Under the pieces are notes generated by a model. That model had not been told where the DNA came from. It was given only the letters and a program-made list of their open reading frames with translations, and ran no database searches. A stretch of 64,000 nt of DNA from positions 90,084 through 154,083 of the forward strand of contig JADHZB010001441.1 in assembly GCA_015657535.1 (NCBI GenBank), in the 5' to 3' direction. A program made the translations under genes and the position numbers. Shown one piece after another: positions 12,401-25,830 of the stretch. How positions within the stretch are numbered: position 1 is the first letter of the stretch; the number at the start of each line of letters is the position of its first letter. This DNA comes from Nephromyces sp. MM_2019 (taxonomy: Eukaryota; Apicomplexa; Aconoidasida; Nephromycida).

Positions 12401-14984
12401 GCAACAAAGGCTTCGGCGAAGCCTGAAAATCATTTATTCCCATTTCACTGCAGTGGTCTACAGAAGGCCTCCAGTACTAACTAATAAACTTCACGGAATC
12501 CATTCCTGAGTTCATCCAGACACAAGATACCCTATAGAGGATGTATGAATGAAGCAGCTTTAGGACTGGACCAGAAATGGGTGAATTTGCAGTCACTCCC
12601 AAGGTACCAACATCAAAAACTTAAACTTAACAGTAACTTGACACCTGGTAGCACTCCAATGTTGGAATGCTTCACTCCAAAAGGAAGATTTTACAAGTAA
12701 ATTTTCCGCTCTAAGTAGAGTAAAAATTGTCCATGGGCATGATTGAAACGCTCATCAACGAAGTTTAGCGGCCCCAGCATATTTTACTTGTACTTCAATA
12801 CCATAAGCTCTAACGGCATCGTCAACTTATCACAGTACTCAAAGAGCACCTTGCGTAAAATCAGCTACGGCGGGTTACTGACCAAAAATTTGATGAAATC
12901 TACTCTTGCAACTAAGCCAGCAAGTATTCTGGTACAAAACTCTGCAAAAAACAACACAACCAAATCGATATCGTATTATCGGTATGTGCTATGGTTAACA
13001 AGCGTACCACTAGCACTGCCGGTAGCGCTTTTTCTGGATAGAGTTACGGGTAACTATATTCTAACGAAAAACTCAAAAATTATACCCCTGAATTGTCTAA
13101 TAATAAATCTGATCAGAGCTTTCACAGCAGTAAAGCGGCATTGCTTCATTCACCAATGCATGAATACCACACCCAATAGAAGCCTGATCACATAACAGAA
13201 GATTTTCATGGTTCAATAGGCGTATGACGAATCGAAATCCAGCTGTGCACGAAACCCGTATCACCAGGACCAAGTATCCTATTCAGGCAGCAAAATAAAC
13301 CTCTACAAACCGCAAAGGATAAGTTAAGCATATAGGCGTATAGCTCATGCTTTTAAAAGCCTCCAGAACAACTATCAAACATCAATTTTTAAAAGTGAGA
13401 AGGGACGCACGATCCTTAATATTAATTTCTCGTCATCGATAAAATGAAGCGAGTGAAAAAAAGGTCACGCAGAACCGCTGTAAATGTTTCAGCGTAGCTT
13501 TCAGATAGTAAAAAAATACAAAAACGAAAATTAAGCACAAACCCCGTAGTGTCAAAAAAGAAAGTATTTAATATGGGGAACATGCAATACCTCATCTGGG
13601 ATAAATCCCACAGGAATTAACCCACTCACATTCTAAAATACTAGGAAAGGGCAAAATAACACGATAACAAAGCGAAATACATTCCATCATTGAAATGTAT
13701 GCACAAATGTACAAGTATTTAAGGAATATGATAATTCAAGCATAAAGAGTAGCGTAGGAATAACTTCGGTTACATTACATCATAAACTAAAATTATCACT
13801 TTGCTGGTGTTTAAACACCGAAAAATCTACTGAAAAGGGATGAGCAGCGAAATGCAGCAAGGTGAGTTGCTTTGAAGCAATAGTTAACTTTTGTGAAAGT
13901 TTTGTCGACTCGCTAAAAGCTCAAACTGTGGCTATCAAAAAATCAATGAAAAACCCTCCCCTGCATTACTTGCAAGTTCGGAAGGAAAAAATAACAACAA
14001 AATTGATCAAACCCCGACCAAGTACACTTATAAACAGAAAAATATCCATCAAGACGAGCGGAAATATCGTTACCATGCTATTCTGTTACCAGATGAAATC
14101 CGTAAGTCAACATTTGCTAAAATTACTATGGAGGCAGTCATACCACCAGTAGGTAAGCGTGGACAGGCACCAGCTTTCCTAACGAAGTGACTTGAAGATG
14201 CTCCCGCAATCTTTTTGATTCATTTAAAAATAAAATCCCAGAACGTTTGAAATGTAGTAAAAGCTACAGCGGGTGTGCCTTCTTATAGCTAGACCAGCGT
14301 AAGAACATACCTCTCTACAAAGCCCAAGGGAGCAAGCTTCCTTTCTTCACTTTGATACAAAACATTGCAAAAATTAAAAACGTGACAAAAAAATAATGGC
14401 ACCTTCTAAATAGAAAACTAAAAATACTATTAGCATTCAATCAGTGTACCACTTCAAGCCAACATTTCAATAATAAGAAAAATATATACAACAAATAATT
14501 CAATCAGAAAATTAAACATCCAGCAATAGTGTGGAGGATTCATCAACTATGGGAAAAAATGTGGCTGCCATAAAAAAAGCCTTAACATACATAATATATT
14601 AACTAAGAGTCTGCAGCAAGAATATTTTTCTGATGATTTTTATCCCTGATACGTTTTTTAAGTGTGCTGCTCTGTGCGCAATCATTTAAAGTACCTTGAT
14701 TGCTACTATATCAACAAAAGGTGGACCTATATGCGGATTGGGAGCCAGGGCACGTAATCTCGACGCTATTAATCCCTCAAAAACAGCCAGCATAATTTAT
14801 ACTCATGCATTAATTAAGGATAAATTCAGCGCTATGACAAAAGGACCATTACTAATGAGACATTCTGAGATACGCGTCCCACAATTTAATGCCTAGTAGA
14901 GTAAATTGAGACTTGAGCTGATTTGTAGAGTATAGTACACGATGGCTGATAAAGAAATTCCCGCTACTAACAGGTATGTCTTTT
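9443..14984. other. Long intergenic region, no intact gene
   Basis: About 5.5 kb between the start of the gene at 9442 and the stop of the prenyl synthase at 14985. Stops are dense in all frames. The open frames present (plus 11533-11958, 12743-13195, 13862-14152) have no recognisable domain and no supporting splice sites, so I leave them unannotated. A broken zinc-finger trace lies at 11668-11900 on the minus strand. To the eye, the plus strand becomes A-rich from about 12 kb, as does the flanking minus-strand gene. Confidence 0.5.
11668..11900 (-). pseudogene. C2H2 zinc-finger relic
   Basis: On the minus strand one frame reads CKPC at 11761-11780 and then RHLKLHTGERPEK (about 11677-11715). 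This is the standard second half of a Kruppel-type finger, with two zinc-binding His and the TGERP linker. Between the Cys pair and the His pair there are 20 residues where 12 are usual, so the finger is stretched or partly degenerate. Upstream, a second Cys pair (CRKVC, near 11885) is followed by an in-frame stop. No start, splice sites or long open frame support a working gene. It looks like a decayed fragment of a zinc-finger gene, perhaps from an old mobile element. Confidence 0.4.
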
Positions 14985-17900
14985 TTAACCAGATCTCAAA
15001 TAAACATATTTGGCCAATGTTATTAGTCTATTCGCACGCGCCCCATAAGGTTTGAGAATTTCTATAGCTTCCTCGATTAGAGATTCCGCATACAACTTGC
15101 TATTCTCCAAACCAATTAGCAGCGGGAAAGTAAGTTTTTTCGTCCGCTAAAAAAAGCAAAAACGGGGAGTAAAGCCATCAAGAAAATGCAGCACACAGTT
15201 CTTGTACGTAGTCGCTGCAATAAAACGTAAGAAATAAAAAGTGTCCACAATATGCTAGCGAAAAGATTGATGAAACTCAGAATGGAACTGTCGCTTACAA
15301 AGAAAGGTAAGTAATCATAGCAAATAATACTGAAAGCAGCGTGAAAATCGGTGCTAACCGCATCCTTTCCTGCTGTTTTTCCCAAGGTCTCTGAATTCTG
15401 CGTAACATCGAGTATGTCGTCCAAAACCTGGAAGGCCAATCCAATTAGATTAGCAAATTTTTTAATATTCGTGATTTCTTCCTTTGGAGCATTTGCTAAT
15501 AGAGCACCTGTGGCTGCAGCAACGCGTAGTAGAGACCCCGTTTTATAGGTATGAATCCATTCCAAGTGCTCCAGCGTCATACTATCAACGTAATTAGTGG
15601 CCTGCATATCTCCAGCCTGTCCACCTGCAATGCCATTTAAGCCAGAACCCTCCGCTAATAGTCTAACTACCTAAAGAAAAAAAAATAACGTAGCAGCTAT
15701 ATAAACGGCAAAAGGCCGGACTTCTAGTATTTTTTTTTCAATCGCAAGGGTGTATATGTAAAAGCTAGAGAAAAAAAACGCTTCAAAAAAACCACCGTAT
15801 ATTTTACACCAGACACCTTCGCAAAATTCGAGCACAAAGGCACAGAATGCCCTTATTTGTGTGTACCAAATTATGAAGACGGAATATATACAATGAACTA
15901 GCTCATATTCTAAATCTAATAGGATTAGCTTTGTCCTCTATATCAATTTTTTTCCGCTTTTTGCTCATATATTATAATTTGAACCCTACCTAACGGCTTA
16001 CTTATATGAGAAGAGTCCTTCTAACGTTAGCCCTAATTCTAGCTTACCCTTCCGACTGCATCTACTTTACAAAAGAACGCAAAAAAAACTGTAAACCAAC
16101 CTCAACTATAACTGCGGGACTTATACCGGCACTATGCTTAGTCACATGCTCAAAGGCTAGCGCGAGCAAGGCATCTCCAGCCAGCAATGCTATTGGCTGC
16201 CCAAATATTACATGATTCGTTGGTTGTCCTCTCCTCATTGAATCGTTATCAATGATAGGCAGGTCATCATGGATGAGGGACATTGAGTGTATCATTTCAA
16301 TTGCAGCAGCAGTGGGCATACACAGGGCAGGATCTCCATCAAATAACTCACAGGACATCAAGCATAGAATTGGGCGGAACCTTTTACTCTTTGCCAATAA
16401 AGTATACTGAATGGCCTTAGCCAAACTTGTAAACGCTTCGCAAGGTGGTGCATAGCTTCTAACCGCTGTCTTCAGTGACTCATGTACAGCGTAACGCTTA
16501 TCTGACAACTCTAGTTTCAGTGTAGCGGCTTCAGAAGGTGTCAGTCCTAGCCTGGAGGTTTTAAAAGTGGGGGAAGAAGGTGAGTGACCGTCGAAAAGAT
16601 AACTGTGCATATCAGTATGAGGTAGTGACAGCTGCGACGTCGAGGGGGTAGCAGCAATTTCTTCGCAGGTTTCCACATTTTTGATAATGAAAGTATCATT
16701 AGGGGACGTAGGAACCCCAAATTTGCTGCTATCAATGGCAGAGCGAACGTACAGATCGGTGCCTCCTGAAAAAATATCCTTGTCACTACCTTCCTCTTCT
16801 TTAGTACAGGATCTATTAACTATGGCCGGCGTACCAGTTTTGCTTTCCATCTTGGAAAAAACGACGGGAGGGGATTTCCACAACCCATAGCCCTTCATTC
16901 TCCTGTGGTGCAGTGGGGCGCCCATAGATGCAGTTCCTTGGAAAAGACTCTTGAGCATCTCAGATAAAGGTTTAATAAGGGGCTTTCTTGCGGCAAAAAA
17001 ATCGCAATGGCCGGGTAGGGAAAGAAAGGCTGACGAAAGCGGTGAAAGTTTGCTAGCAGAAAATATTTTGCTATTCAAATAGGAACGCCATATGGATGTT
17101 TTATAGAATGAGCTTTGCGAGGGCTTATTCCTACCTGAAGAAATGGTCAAAAATCGCTTCCCCTTAAAGATATGATGAGGAAACAAAAGTTGGGAGAGTG
17201 AATGATCATGCTGAAGGACCACATTGTCTACATGTGGAGAGTCTACCCGTTTCATACTCGACGGGGACTCCATGTTTTGCATCGGCGTAAGGGCCAAAGA
17301 AATATTTTTTAAATGGCTTAAAAGCTGCTGGAAATTACAGTTAGAAAGCTTGACATTCACAAAAGAATCATTCGAGCAAGAAGCTGATGCAAAACACTTT
17401 CCCGTATGTTGATCATCACGGTTAGCTAAAAAATTAGTCATATTCTGCATGCCAAAGGTAGAAACCTTTCGAGAAGCAACTTTTGCAATATCGCTATTAA
17501 CATTCGTGGTTCTCTTCAAAGCTTTATAAGGACTAGATTCAATAAAAAATTTTTTAGAGTTTCTATTCAAGGAAAATAGAGGCTTCAAACTACCTGAAGT
17601 TTTGCCTTCACAGTTTCTATCATTCAAAGCTCCAAAGCATAAAGAATTCCACGCCATACGGGGAGTATCTCTCCCCCCTGCTGAATCTTGTTGGGGATTT
17701 GGAGTTGAACGACAGAATAATCCTACATTGCTGCAATCAGCAGGCTTTCTTCGCCTTGGCAAAAGAGAGCTGTAATTTATATTATTCGACAAGAACCGTC
17801 TACTGGAACTATCGTTTCTCTGAATGCTACCATCATTAAAATACCCATCGAATGACTTGAGAACTCTTTTCTCACTTCTAGGTTGAGTAGCATCATAATC

Positions 17901-18872
17901 GTAACCCTTCCATCGTCTCAGAGAGCTACTCGGTTTAAGCAACGAATTTTCATTACTCCTGTGCAGGGCACCAAGAATTCTCCCATTCAAAGGGTTATTA
18001 GAACTCATATAGTACGAGATGTTTTTACGTCTTGGGGAACCTCCAACATGGTTCAGCGCTATATCAGCTGCAGCCTCTCCCGGGGAGTTAAAAAAAACAG
18101 CTACCACTGTAAGAACTGCCACTGCCATCAGCACGCTAGGCAAAAAACCAGTCCTGTCGCCATCAAAGGTATAACTGCTGTAAACTGCAGCTGAAGCAGA
18201 AAAGCATGAAGAAAAGCTGGAAGTCACGTTAAAAACATCCTCCATGAAAACGGGAAGTGTTCGAAGTCTCTCATGAAGAACATTACCATAATTATGAGCT
18301 CTTTCATTTGATATCCAATAATATACCTTTTCCTGAATTTTTTTTTTTTTGCTCATAAGGGCCCTGTCAGCCAGAAAGTCACCAATTATAGTCTCAAGTT
18401 TGTCTGAGTCGTGCATTAAAGCATGCGAAAAGCTAGACCCAAACGATGAATGTTTGGAAGGAAGAGGAATAAGAGCAGAAAAATCATGAGATAAAACAGG
18501 GAAAATCGTAGTATTGATCAAAGGGGCATTACCCAGAGAGAGAGGATGACGAAGTTCACGCGGGGAATAAATGGCAGATGGCGAAAGTAGGGTCATTGCA
18601 AGTTGATTTTCCACTTTGGTATCCTCAGAAGAACGCCGAGGTAAGTAATCCAGGCGCCTTCCGGACTTAGAAGGAAGGAGATGAAGATCATTGGTAAAAC
18701 AGACAGGTTCCAGCTCATTTCTTTTAGTATGATACCCATCCAAAACCATAATAAAGGGCAACGGCGAGTAGTGCGACCTCAAGTACTCATCGACTGGCGC
18801 ACTACGCATACAGTAGATGGCCAGACAGAGGAAGATGATCGCAATATCCAAAACACTCTGATGGAACTTCAT
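14985..18872 (-). CDS. GGPPS: Polyprenyl (geranylgeranyl/farnesyl) diphosphate synthase, plastid-type, with long N-terminal extension
   Basis: Three exons: 18872-16101, 15670-15359 and 15146-14985, all phase 0, giving 1081 aa. The last 330 residues are a trans-prenyltransferase that joins IPP to allylic diphosphates. They hold the first Asp-rich motif DDLPIID (DDx4D, bacterial/plastid type II form), RRGQPTNH, GGQAGDMQA, the second Asp-rich motif DDILD, and GKTAGKD followed by TFPLLIGLE. The family is normally about 300-380 aa. Here roughly 750 residues precede it, starting with a signal-like hydrophobic stretch (IAIIFLCLAIYCM) and a second hydrophobic stretch near residue 255 (LMAVAVLTVVAVFF); the rest is Ser/Asn-rich and low in recognisable domains. 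The start is the first ATG, at 18872; codons upstream are non-ATG. Plastid targeting is inferred. Product chain length (C15, C20 or longer) cannot be fixed. Confidence 0.88.
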
Positions 18873-20136
18873 TTTCAAATTTCTGGGAAAATGCGCAATC
18901 AGAAGGGAAATTGGCAAGAAAAAAACTAGTCAAAAAATACGATAAAACAACACACCAAACCTCAAAAGGCTAGCATTCGAAACTTTCAAAAAAGTATCAT
19001 TCTTTATCAATCTTGGAGAGTAGCAGCAAGAGTGGATAATGTACTGAAGATATACTCTGGACACTACCTGGCTTTTGTATGTATATACTACACAAATTAC
19101 AATAATTTTGTATTTCCGCTACAAATGACATCAAACAGCAAAATTCTACTTATAGCAATAAAAATATCATCTGTTCATCTCAAAACACTCTATACGCAGT
19201 AGCGTCACAACTTTCATAACAAGCAGAAACTGAGCTTTACATATAGAATCTTAAAAAAATTAAGTTTACTTCAGCATCACAAACGGCAGAAAAAAAAGCT
19301 TAGTACCAGCAAAGCAGAGTCTCAATGCTGAAGAATCACCAGCAAACCAACCCAAAGCCAAAAAAAATTGATTCTGAAACTTCTCGCGGGTTGGCTGCCA
19401 CATTAATGGCCAAAATTTTGAGGTAGCTAAACCCACACATACACACAAGGCTACTAGTAAACCGTTGAAATCGCCTCCGCTGCCACAAGAAAACATGAGA
19501 TTCAGCTCAAAAATAGCCCATTTTTACAAATAACTTGCACATAGTACCCATTTACATCACCAACTTTTGAAATTCTTCAGCCTTTCCACTTTGATCATCA
19601 CTGTGAAAGACGCTGGAGAGGTAACATCTTTTAAAAATTTCGATCGCAAAGCATGTGGTATGCAAACTCCCCAATGTCTATTCGATTATCTGTCGTGGAA
19701 AATGATAGAGACTACATGAGAGGACGAAAAAGTGTTGAATCTGAGCTTTCCTCTGCACAATTTCCTAGCCATTGATTTTAAAAGAAACATCAGAAACAAA
19801 AAAAGTTTCTTTGGCATCAAACAACCTTTTCAAGTAACAAATCTTCAAAATTAGCATTCTAGATATGCTTCAACTTACTTGCAAAATACTCTACTTCTTT
19901 TTTACTGCATGGAAGTAGCATAATCGATGCAAAACACACATCATTTGGAAATCGCTAAAAAATCATGTGATCATATTCATCTATATACTACCTTTTATTA
20001 CGCTCTACATCTTCTTTTTAGTCTCCTATCAGTAATGTAATTGAAGGCGATACAAGGAAACCAAAGTGTGGCATTGGCAAGAGAATTCCCAGAGTAACGG
20101 AAGACGAAAGAGTGCATCATAAGGTAGGTCATCAAA

Positions 20137-20436
20137 TTATCTGCCTGAAGACCACGAAATATCCATAAGAAAATGAGTTAAGTTAAAATAATCGTATGAA
20201 TTTTTTATCCAGGCTCCAAAAAAGAAATACGCAGGAAATACCCTCCAGTCTACTTTCAACAGATTTAGATATGAACACAAAAAATTTTTAAGCAATAAAA
20301 AAAAATTATATTCTGTACGTACACCCATATAAACAGAAGCTCCTGGGAAAAATAAACCTGCTATTACAATATACTTACGCAAATTTTCATGTTTCATTCT
20401 CACAAAAAATGATCTCTGTAAGTTGTTAAAACGCAT
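20137..20436 (-). pseudogene. Possible Mpv17/PMP22-like fragment
   Basis: This 99-codon minus-strand frame is hydrophobic and carries a stretch with the spacing of Mpv17/PMP22-family proteins. VDWRVFPAYFFF takes the place of the family DW..WP..QF.NF. A later ISWSS takes the place of the W..YLS end. An upstream GLFFPGASVY segment sits where GPxxHxWY is expected. The key aromatic and Pro residues match only in part, and no flanking exon of the family was found. It may be an exon of an undetected gene or a decayed copy; the match is weak. Confidence 0.22.
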
Positions 20437-23400
20437 TAAACTACTAGAAACTTTGAAACCTGCGCCAAAATACTAGTTATGAAACTTTAAACTCTTTTAA
20501 ACAAAAGGTAGCCGATAAGCTACAGGTATACGAAAAAAAGACTATATCTCCACACCAACGATATATTCTAGCCTCGCCCCATACTAGCAGGGGTGTTAGC
20601 TTTGCCCTATACTAACATTGTGAGCAATTTTCTGGGCTCAAAATTTGTTAGAACTAAATTTTACAAATGAATCTGCCACAAGAACTTGATTAATATACGC
20701 TCGTCAAGACATTTTATTATACGTCGTATTAAAGATACTCGGGAACGCAACAAGTAAATTCCAAGAAATAACAAAGGCTGGCAATAAAGGCGTAAAAAAA
20801 ACTTAATTTCACTTCTTTTCATCACCTCCATATGCAAGAAACGGCCCATTACCATATCCTGTAACGAAGCAAGAATAGCAACTACACACACAGCTAAGCC
20901 TGCTAGCAGCCGGTTGAAACTGGTTGAGAGGTAAATTTAGCAAAAAGACAAGCAGAAATCCTAATGAACTTTCATAGCACCCGTGTACTATGCTGGCATA
21001 AACAGGAACTTGCTCTCAGGAATAAGTCTTACAATCCGGGACTTGAAGCTTATGCAAGATCACAAAGCATCAAAAGAAGATATCTACCGCGGCCAATTAA
21101 CAAGATCCTTTTCAAAGCAAATAATCTTAGTTATAAACGTAAGATCATATAGTCAATATGCTAAATACACGGAAAAAAAACTTCCTCGAGGGGCAATCTC
21201 GTTAAGGAGTCGCTAGCAAATTAGGAAGCAGAGCAATAGTTCTATTACTGCTGGTAGACAGCTAGCAAAATATTCTAGGCGACTTTTCACTTAGTGAAAT
21301 CTACAGAGCTTAAAAATCATGGCAATATGATCCACGTAAAGAAAAAAAACTTGTACGAGAAAGCAGTAAAATCCAGAAATACACGTCCACTTCGTGATTG
21401 ATACGCCATATAAAAGACTGAAGGAAGTGCTGTCTTGCTCTCATTCAACTGTATAAATATCCTAGATTAACTGAATTTTTGGGAATAAACACATCCACCA
21501 ACAACCACCAAATAAATAAAGATTTCTCACCATGTACAATGGGTTCCATTAGGCAGTGCACTTTGCTTTGCCCAAAACAGCGAATAAAGACTCCATAGAG
21601 AAGCCACCAAATACTTATCAGACAACCACGAGCGAGCTATATAAAGCTAGTGCAATAATATCAAAGTAACTGGGCTTAAAGTTTCTAGGCATAGCTCCAA
21701 AATAGCCTGAAAAAAAATTCCTATTATCAGTTACACTTTAGAAGAAAGAGAAACCAGTTTGGCTCTATGCAATAAAATATTTCTTGCACCAGCAGTCTAT
21801 CGGAAAGCCCTCTTCTTTTATTTGAACGACAAAAAGACGGCGCAGCAATTTTTGAAGAACTTTTTTTGCAACATCACTCCATCTGAATAAGAATTACTTC
21901 AAAACAGTATGAATTGAGCAGAGCGCTTGCCAGTTTGGAATTCACATGCTCAAGCGCGAACATAGCATCCCGAGAGAACATTGTATAATTGGGATCAGCA
22001 CAAGCAACGTACCAAAAATGTATCACCAATGCGATAGCACCCTCCGTACAGAGGGCATGAACAAATAGAAAGAAAAAACTCTAGTATAATTAAATGTATT
22101 AGTCTCCAGATTCTTCATTAATACTCTTGCCAGAAACTATACTTTAATATATTTCCCCTAGAAAGAAAGATATTCTACATTGTTCTTCTATAGAGTAAAT
22201 TCACAGCTACATAAGCTACGGGTCCCAAGTGCAATTATTTACTTTGGGTGTGTAAACGTATTTTAGCTCAAAGTACTAATGCCAATATGCTCACTTCAAA
22301 TTACCTGCAAGAATTACCAAACGGGAAATTCACTCCGCATCAGTAGGCTGTTGCATGGAAAGACAATATTAAAACTAAAACAAAAAATACTCGGGAATCT
22401 CAATATATCTCATTCCTAGAAATTCGGAATAATAAAGAGGCGCCGATACCCTCTTGCTCCACGAGGTACTCAATAGCAGAGCAATAACACTTCAAAAGTT
22501 TTCATTTACCGTGCTGATCCCCTCTAGTCGACCTCATGATTTGAGCACAAATAACTAATCACAGTCTTCTTTCCTTTATTGGTATAACGAAATTTTGTAC
22601 GTCAGCCAGAAAGTGTTCCACCGCAAGCACGCATACAGCTGTCGAGGTGAAGGCAAAAACGTAGCCGAGGTTTTTTTGTGTGCATAATATACTCCTACCG
22701 TAGGGCGGCGATGCTCACGACTGGTTATTGAACAGCATACACTCGGCTTTGTCTCCGAAAAAAAAACCAAAAAGAGACCACCGGTGCTGCAGACAACACA
22801 ACGAAGGCGATTCTAGCATTGCACCAAGTGTGGTGTGCTCGCAACGTTTGCTCACCCGCGCACATGAATTGAAGCAAATTCTAACCATTTTTTGCAGATA
22901 ACAAGCTCAGGTTGGAAGAGGCATTTGCTGACCGTGTGGTACCGGGCAACTGGCGGTGCTATACTACACTCTTTGGACAGCTGCCGAGTTAATTATATAC
23001 CTAGCCATGCTAGAGTTACCCTCTCTAGGCTGCTATATTGTCTTATGGAATGCAGCTTATATATCCGAATGAAAACACAAATTTTGCCATCAAAAAAATC
23101 GAGAAGTTACTAGCTCATGTTGTATATAGTCAAGTTCAGGTTCATAGTGATTCGTGTGCACGGTTGTACCCTGCTACGGTCTCTCGGATTTTTAGTTTGC
23201 AATAAACAACACAAGAGGAGCTTTTCCCGACAATTCAATGCTTGTGACTTTCACTTCTAAAATGGTATTTACATTCAGACACGAAGCATGCTCTTTTCTG
23301 AGCATCCATAATTTCACTCCGTATAGCCTGGTATGCGTGCTTTTTTTTAGATTTTTCGCATGCTATCCATCTAGTAGACCTGAAATTTCGTGAAAACCTC

Positions 23401-25400
23401 TGAAATTGGTAATATTTCAAGCTTTATTATGAAAGAGCTCTTTTTTTAGCAAGTGACGACTGTAAAATTTTGAATATTGCTTGAACTTCATTTAGATTGT
23501 ACGTCATTGTCCCAATGTGATCGCCTTCTTTCAGCTCAACCGTTTACCTCATGTGCTAAAAAGGTGCTGCGCACTATTGTAAATAAAGAAACTTTCCCTT
23601 GTTTAGCATGCTTTCAGTAATGTTCACCTATTTGTGTGGCTTAATGGCTATCATTTTTTAATTAGATATTCTCTAGCTCTCGAAAGAGAGCACTATGTCT
23701 GGGACGGATGCGATTCATTGCGCAGTTAGTGGCTTCTATTCAGATTGTACTGAATCCATGCACAAAATTTTAATGCTTTCCTCGATAAAATACCATAATA
23801 GAAAGCCCTTTTTTTGGGAGTGATTTACTCTCTTGTGGGAAAGCCAATATGATTTCCCCCCAAATTCATTTCTTGGAGAATGCAATCAAGACTTTATTAC
23901 CATTATTATTTTTGGCTAAAGTAATATTTTTTTGATAAACTGCTAAACCTCTTGCTGTTTAAAATGAAAATTTTATTTTGGAATGCAGCCTTATCAAACT
24001 CTTTAGCAATGGAAAATTTTTCGAGGGGTTTAACGGATAAAAGTAGCGTGCCCCGCTTGCATCCTTCTCGGGCTTATAAAGGCATAACATCGCTGACGCA
24101 AAGCAGTGGAAACTGCCAACAAAGCTAGTCAAGTGCTTTTCATTTTAGATGTGTACTGGATGCAATACAAAAAGAGATGAAAGTTTGCTACTCAAGCTGA
24201 AGGCATCCGCTAGTTCTTTACGTGGTGCCTAAAAAAAATCGTGAAGTTTCTTTCATAGCAAAAAGCGTCATACTTCCACTTTTGTGTCATCTGTACTTGG
24301 TCTTGTGTAAGCCACTTGCTAGAGGCATGTCACACCTCTCCGAGAAGTAAAACCCCTCTTCAGCCTTAAAATTTGGTCTCCCTCCTAAGCACTTACATCA
24401 GCAGATTCTTAAGAAAATGAACGCTAATTATGTGCTGAAATTGCTTTTGATATCACTACCATTACATGAATGCCCATAAAATTATCACACACTATGGAAA
24501 TAATGTTGTTCTTTCGGCTCTTAAGTATGCAGATGTATGTGGACTTACTGGAACGATTTTTTACTCAAAAAAAGTGTGAATGACAAAAGTAGCTTCTAGA
24601 TGTTTCTGTATGCAGTGTGTCACCTGCTTCCATTACGCTAAAGATATGGAGAAAGCACTGCAACAAAAAACTCTAGTACACTATTTCAAGCAAGAGTAGC
24701 GTTTAAACAATTTTTCATACTTGAGGCTAACAATTATAGGCTTTTCAATAGCTAAGTGCAATGCTTTTAATGACATTTCGACATGGGATAACTTTACTAA
24801 GCTTCTAATTAAAAAGCTCATTAAGCAAAGCAGGTTGTTCGGAAAAAAGTTCGAAGAGTGACCGTTATAGAAGCCTCTAATAAAAAATGAAGTCCAAGTC
24901 ACTTATTTAGGCATTTCAATATAATTATGAACTATTTTTTCTTAGATTATTTCAAAGATGACTTTTTATGTGTGGTTGTTTAATCGCCACTTCAGATTTT
25001 AGCATGCAGTGATTCTTGCTATACCAATAGTAGCGGGCTAGTAGCTATTCGAAGAACTTATTTTTTAACATTTACTAAGCCTATCCATTAAACTATTAAA
25101 GGCATGCTAGAATGAGATATAGATTCCATTGAAAAGTGGATATTACAAAGCTTCAATTGAAACCATTAGGAGAATATGCGTGTGTGCTGGATTCCTTCTA
25201 CTAAAGTATACTTGGTTACCATGTATGAGTCATCAATATATTTGCTGCATTTAATACGCAAGGCAGCATACAAATGAGAGCTAAAAAATATACAAATGAA
25301 AAAAGAATGCCAATACTATGATTCTGGTAATAACAAGGGTTACGCATAAAACGCGAATAAAATTAGCAACACAATTGTAGTACTACTGGAATACGTGCAC

Positions 25401-25472
25401 TTAAGAGGGAAAATCTAGAGCAACCCTCAAGCTTAACAGGGAAAAACTAGAGTAACCCTTCAGCTTAAGAGC
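25401..25472. repeat. Tandem duplication, about 36 bp, 2 copies
   Basis: Two adjacent units share agggaaaa.ctagag.aaccct..agctt with a few differences. They lie in non-coding sequence, and no function is evident. Confidence 0.7.
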
Positions 25473-25830
25473 TTAAATGTTGAGCTGCAGAATAATCATT
25501 ACTGCAATATTGCTTCAAAGAAGACAACTGTGTATCAGCTATTAGCATAAACTGAATAACCCAGCTTGATTTCCCTTACAGGGATTATAACTGCGACTCA
25601 AAAAAAGCTGGCAAAGCTTTCTTCGGAGACGGATCTGCCAGTTCCTAGTTTGATGGAGCTCTAATCTAAGATCATTCTATTTTGCAGTGTGTGACTACAT
25701 CGTCGCAGTGCAATGCATATTGCTATTGTAACGACACTCAACCTTGCTATAAAATATAATATATGCTCTTACATAGATGGAAAATTTTTTTAGATAATTA
25801 TTCTTTAGCTATACAAAAAGGAGTAGGTAC

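Noticed and set aside
12743..13195. 150-codon plus-strand open frame
   Set aside because: No recognisable domain, no splice sites in phase, and composition like the surrounding non-coding sequence; kept only as a note because length alone is weak evidence.
13980..14190. Short plus-strand frames (e.g. a KYRYHAILLPDEIRKS stretch)
   Set aside because: The text looks protein-like for about 40 codons but has no start, no splice partner and no family I could name.
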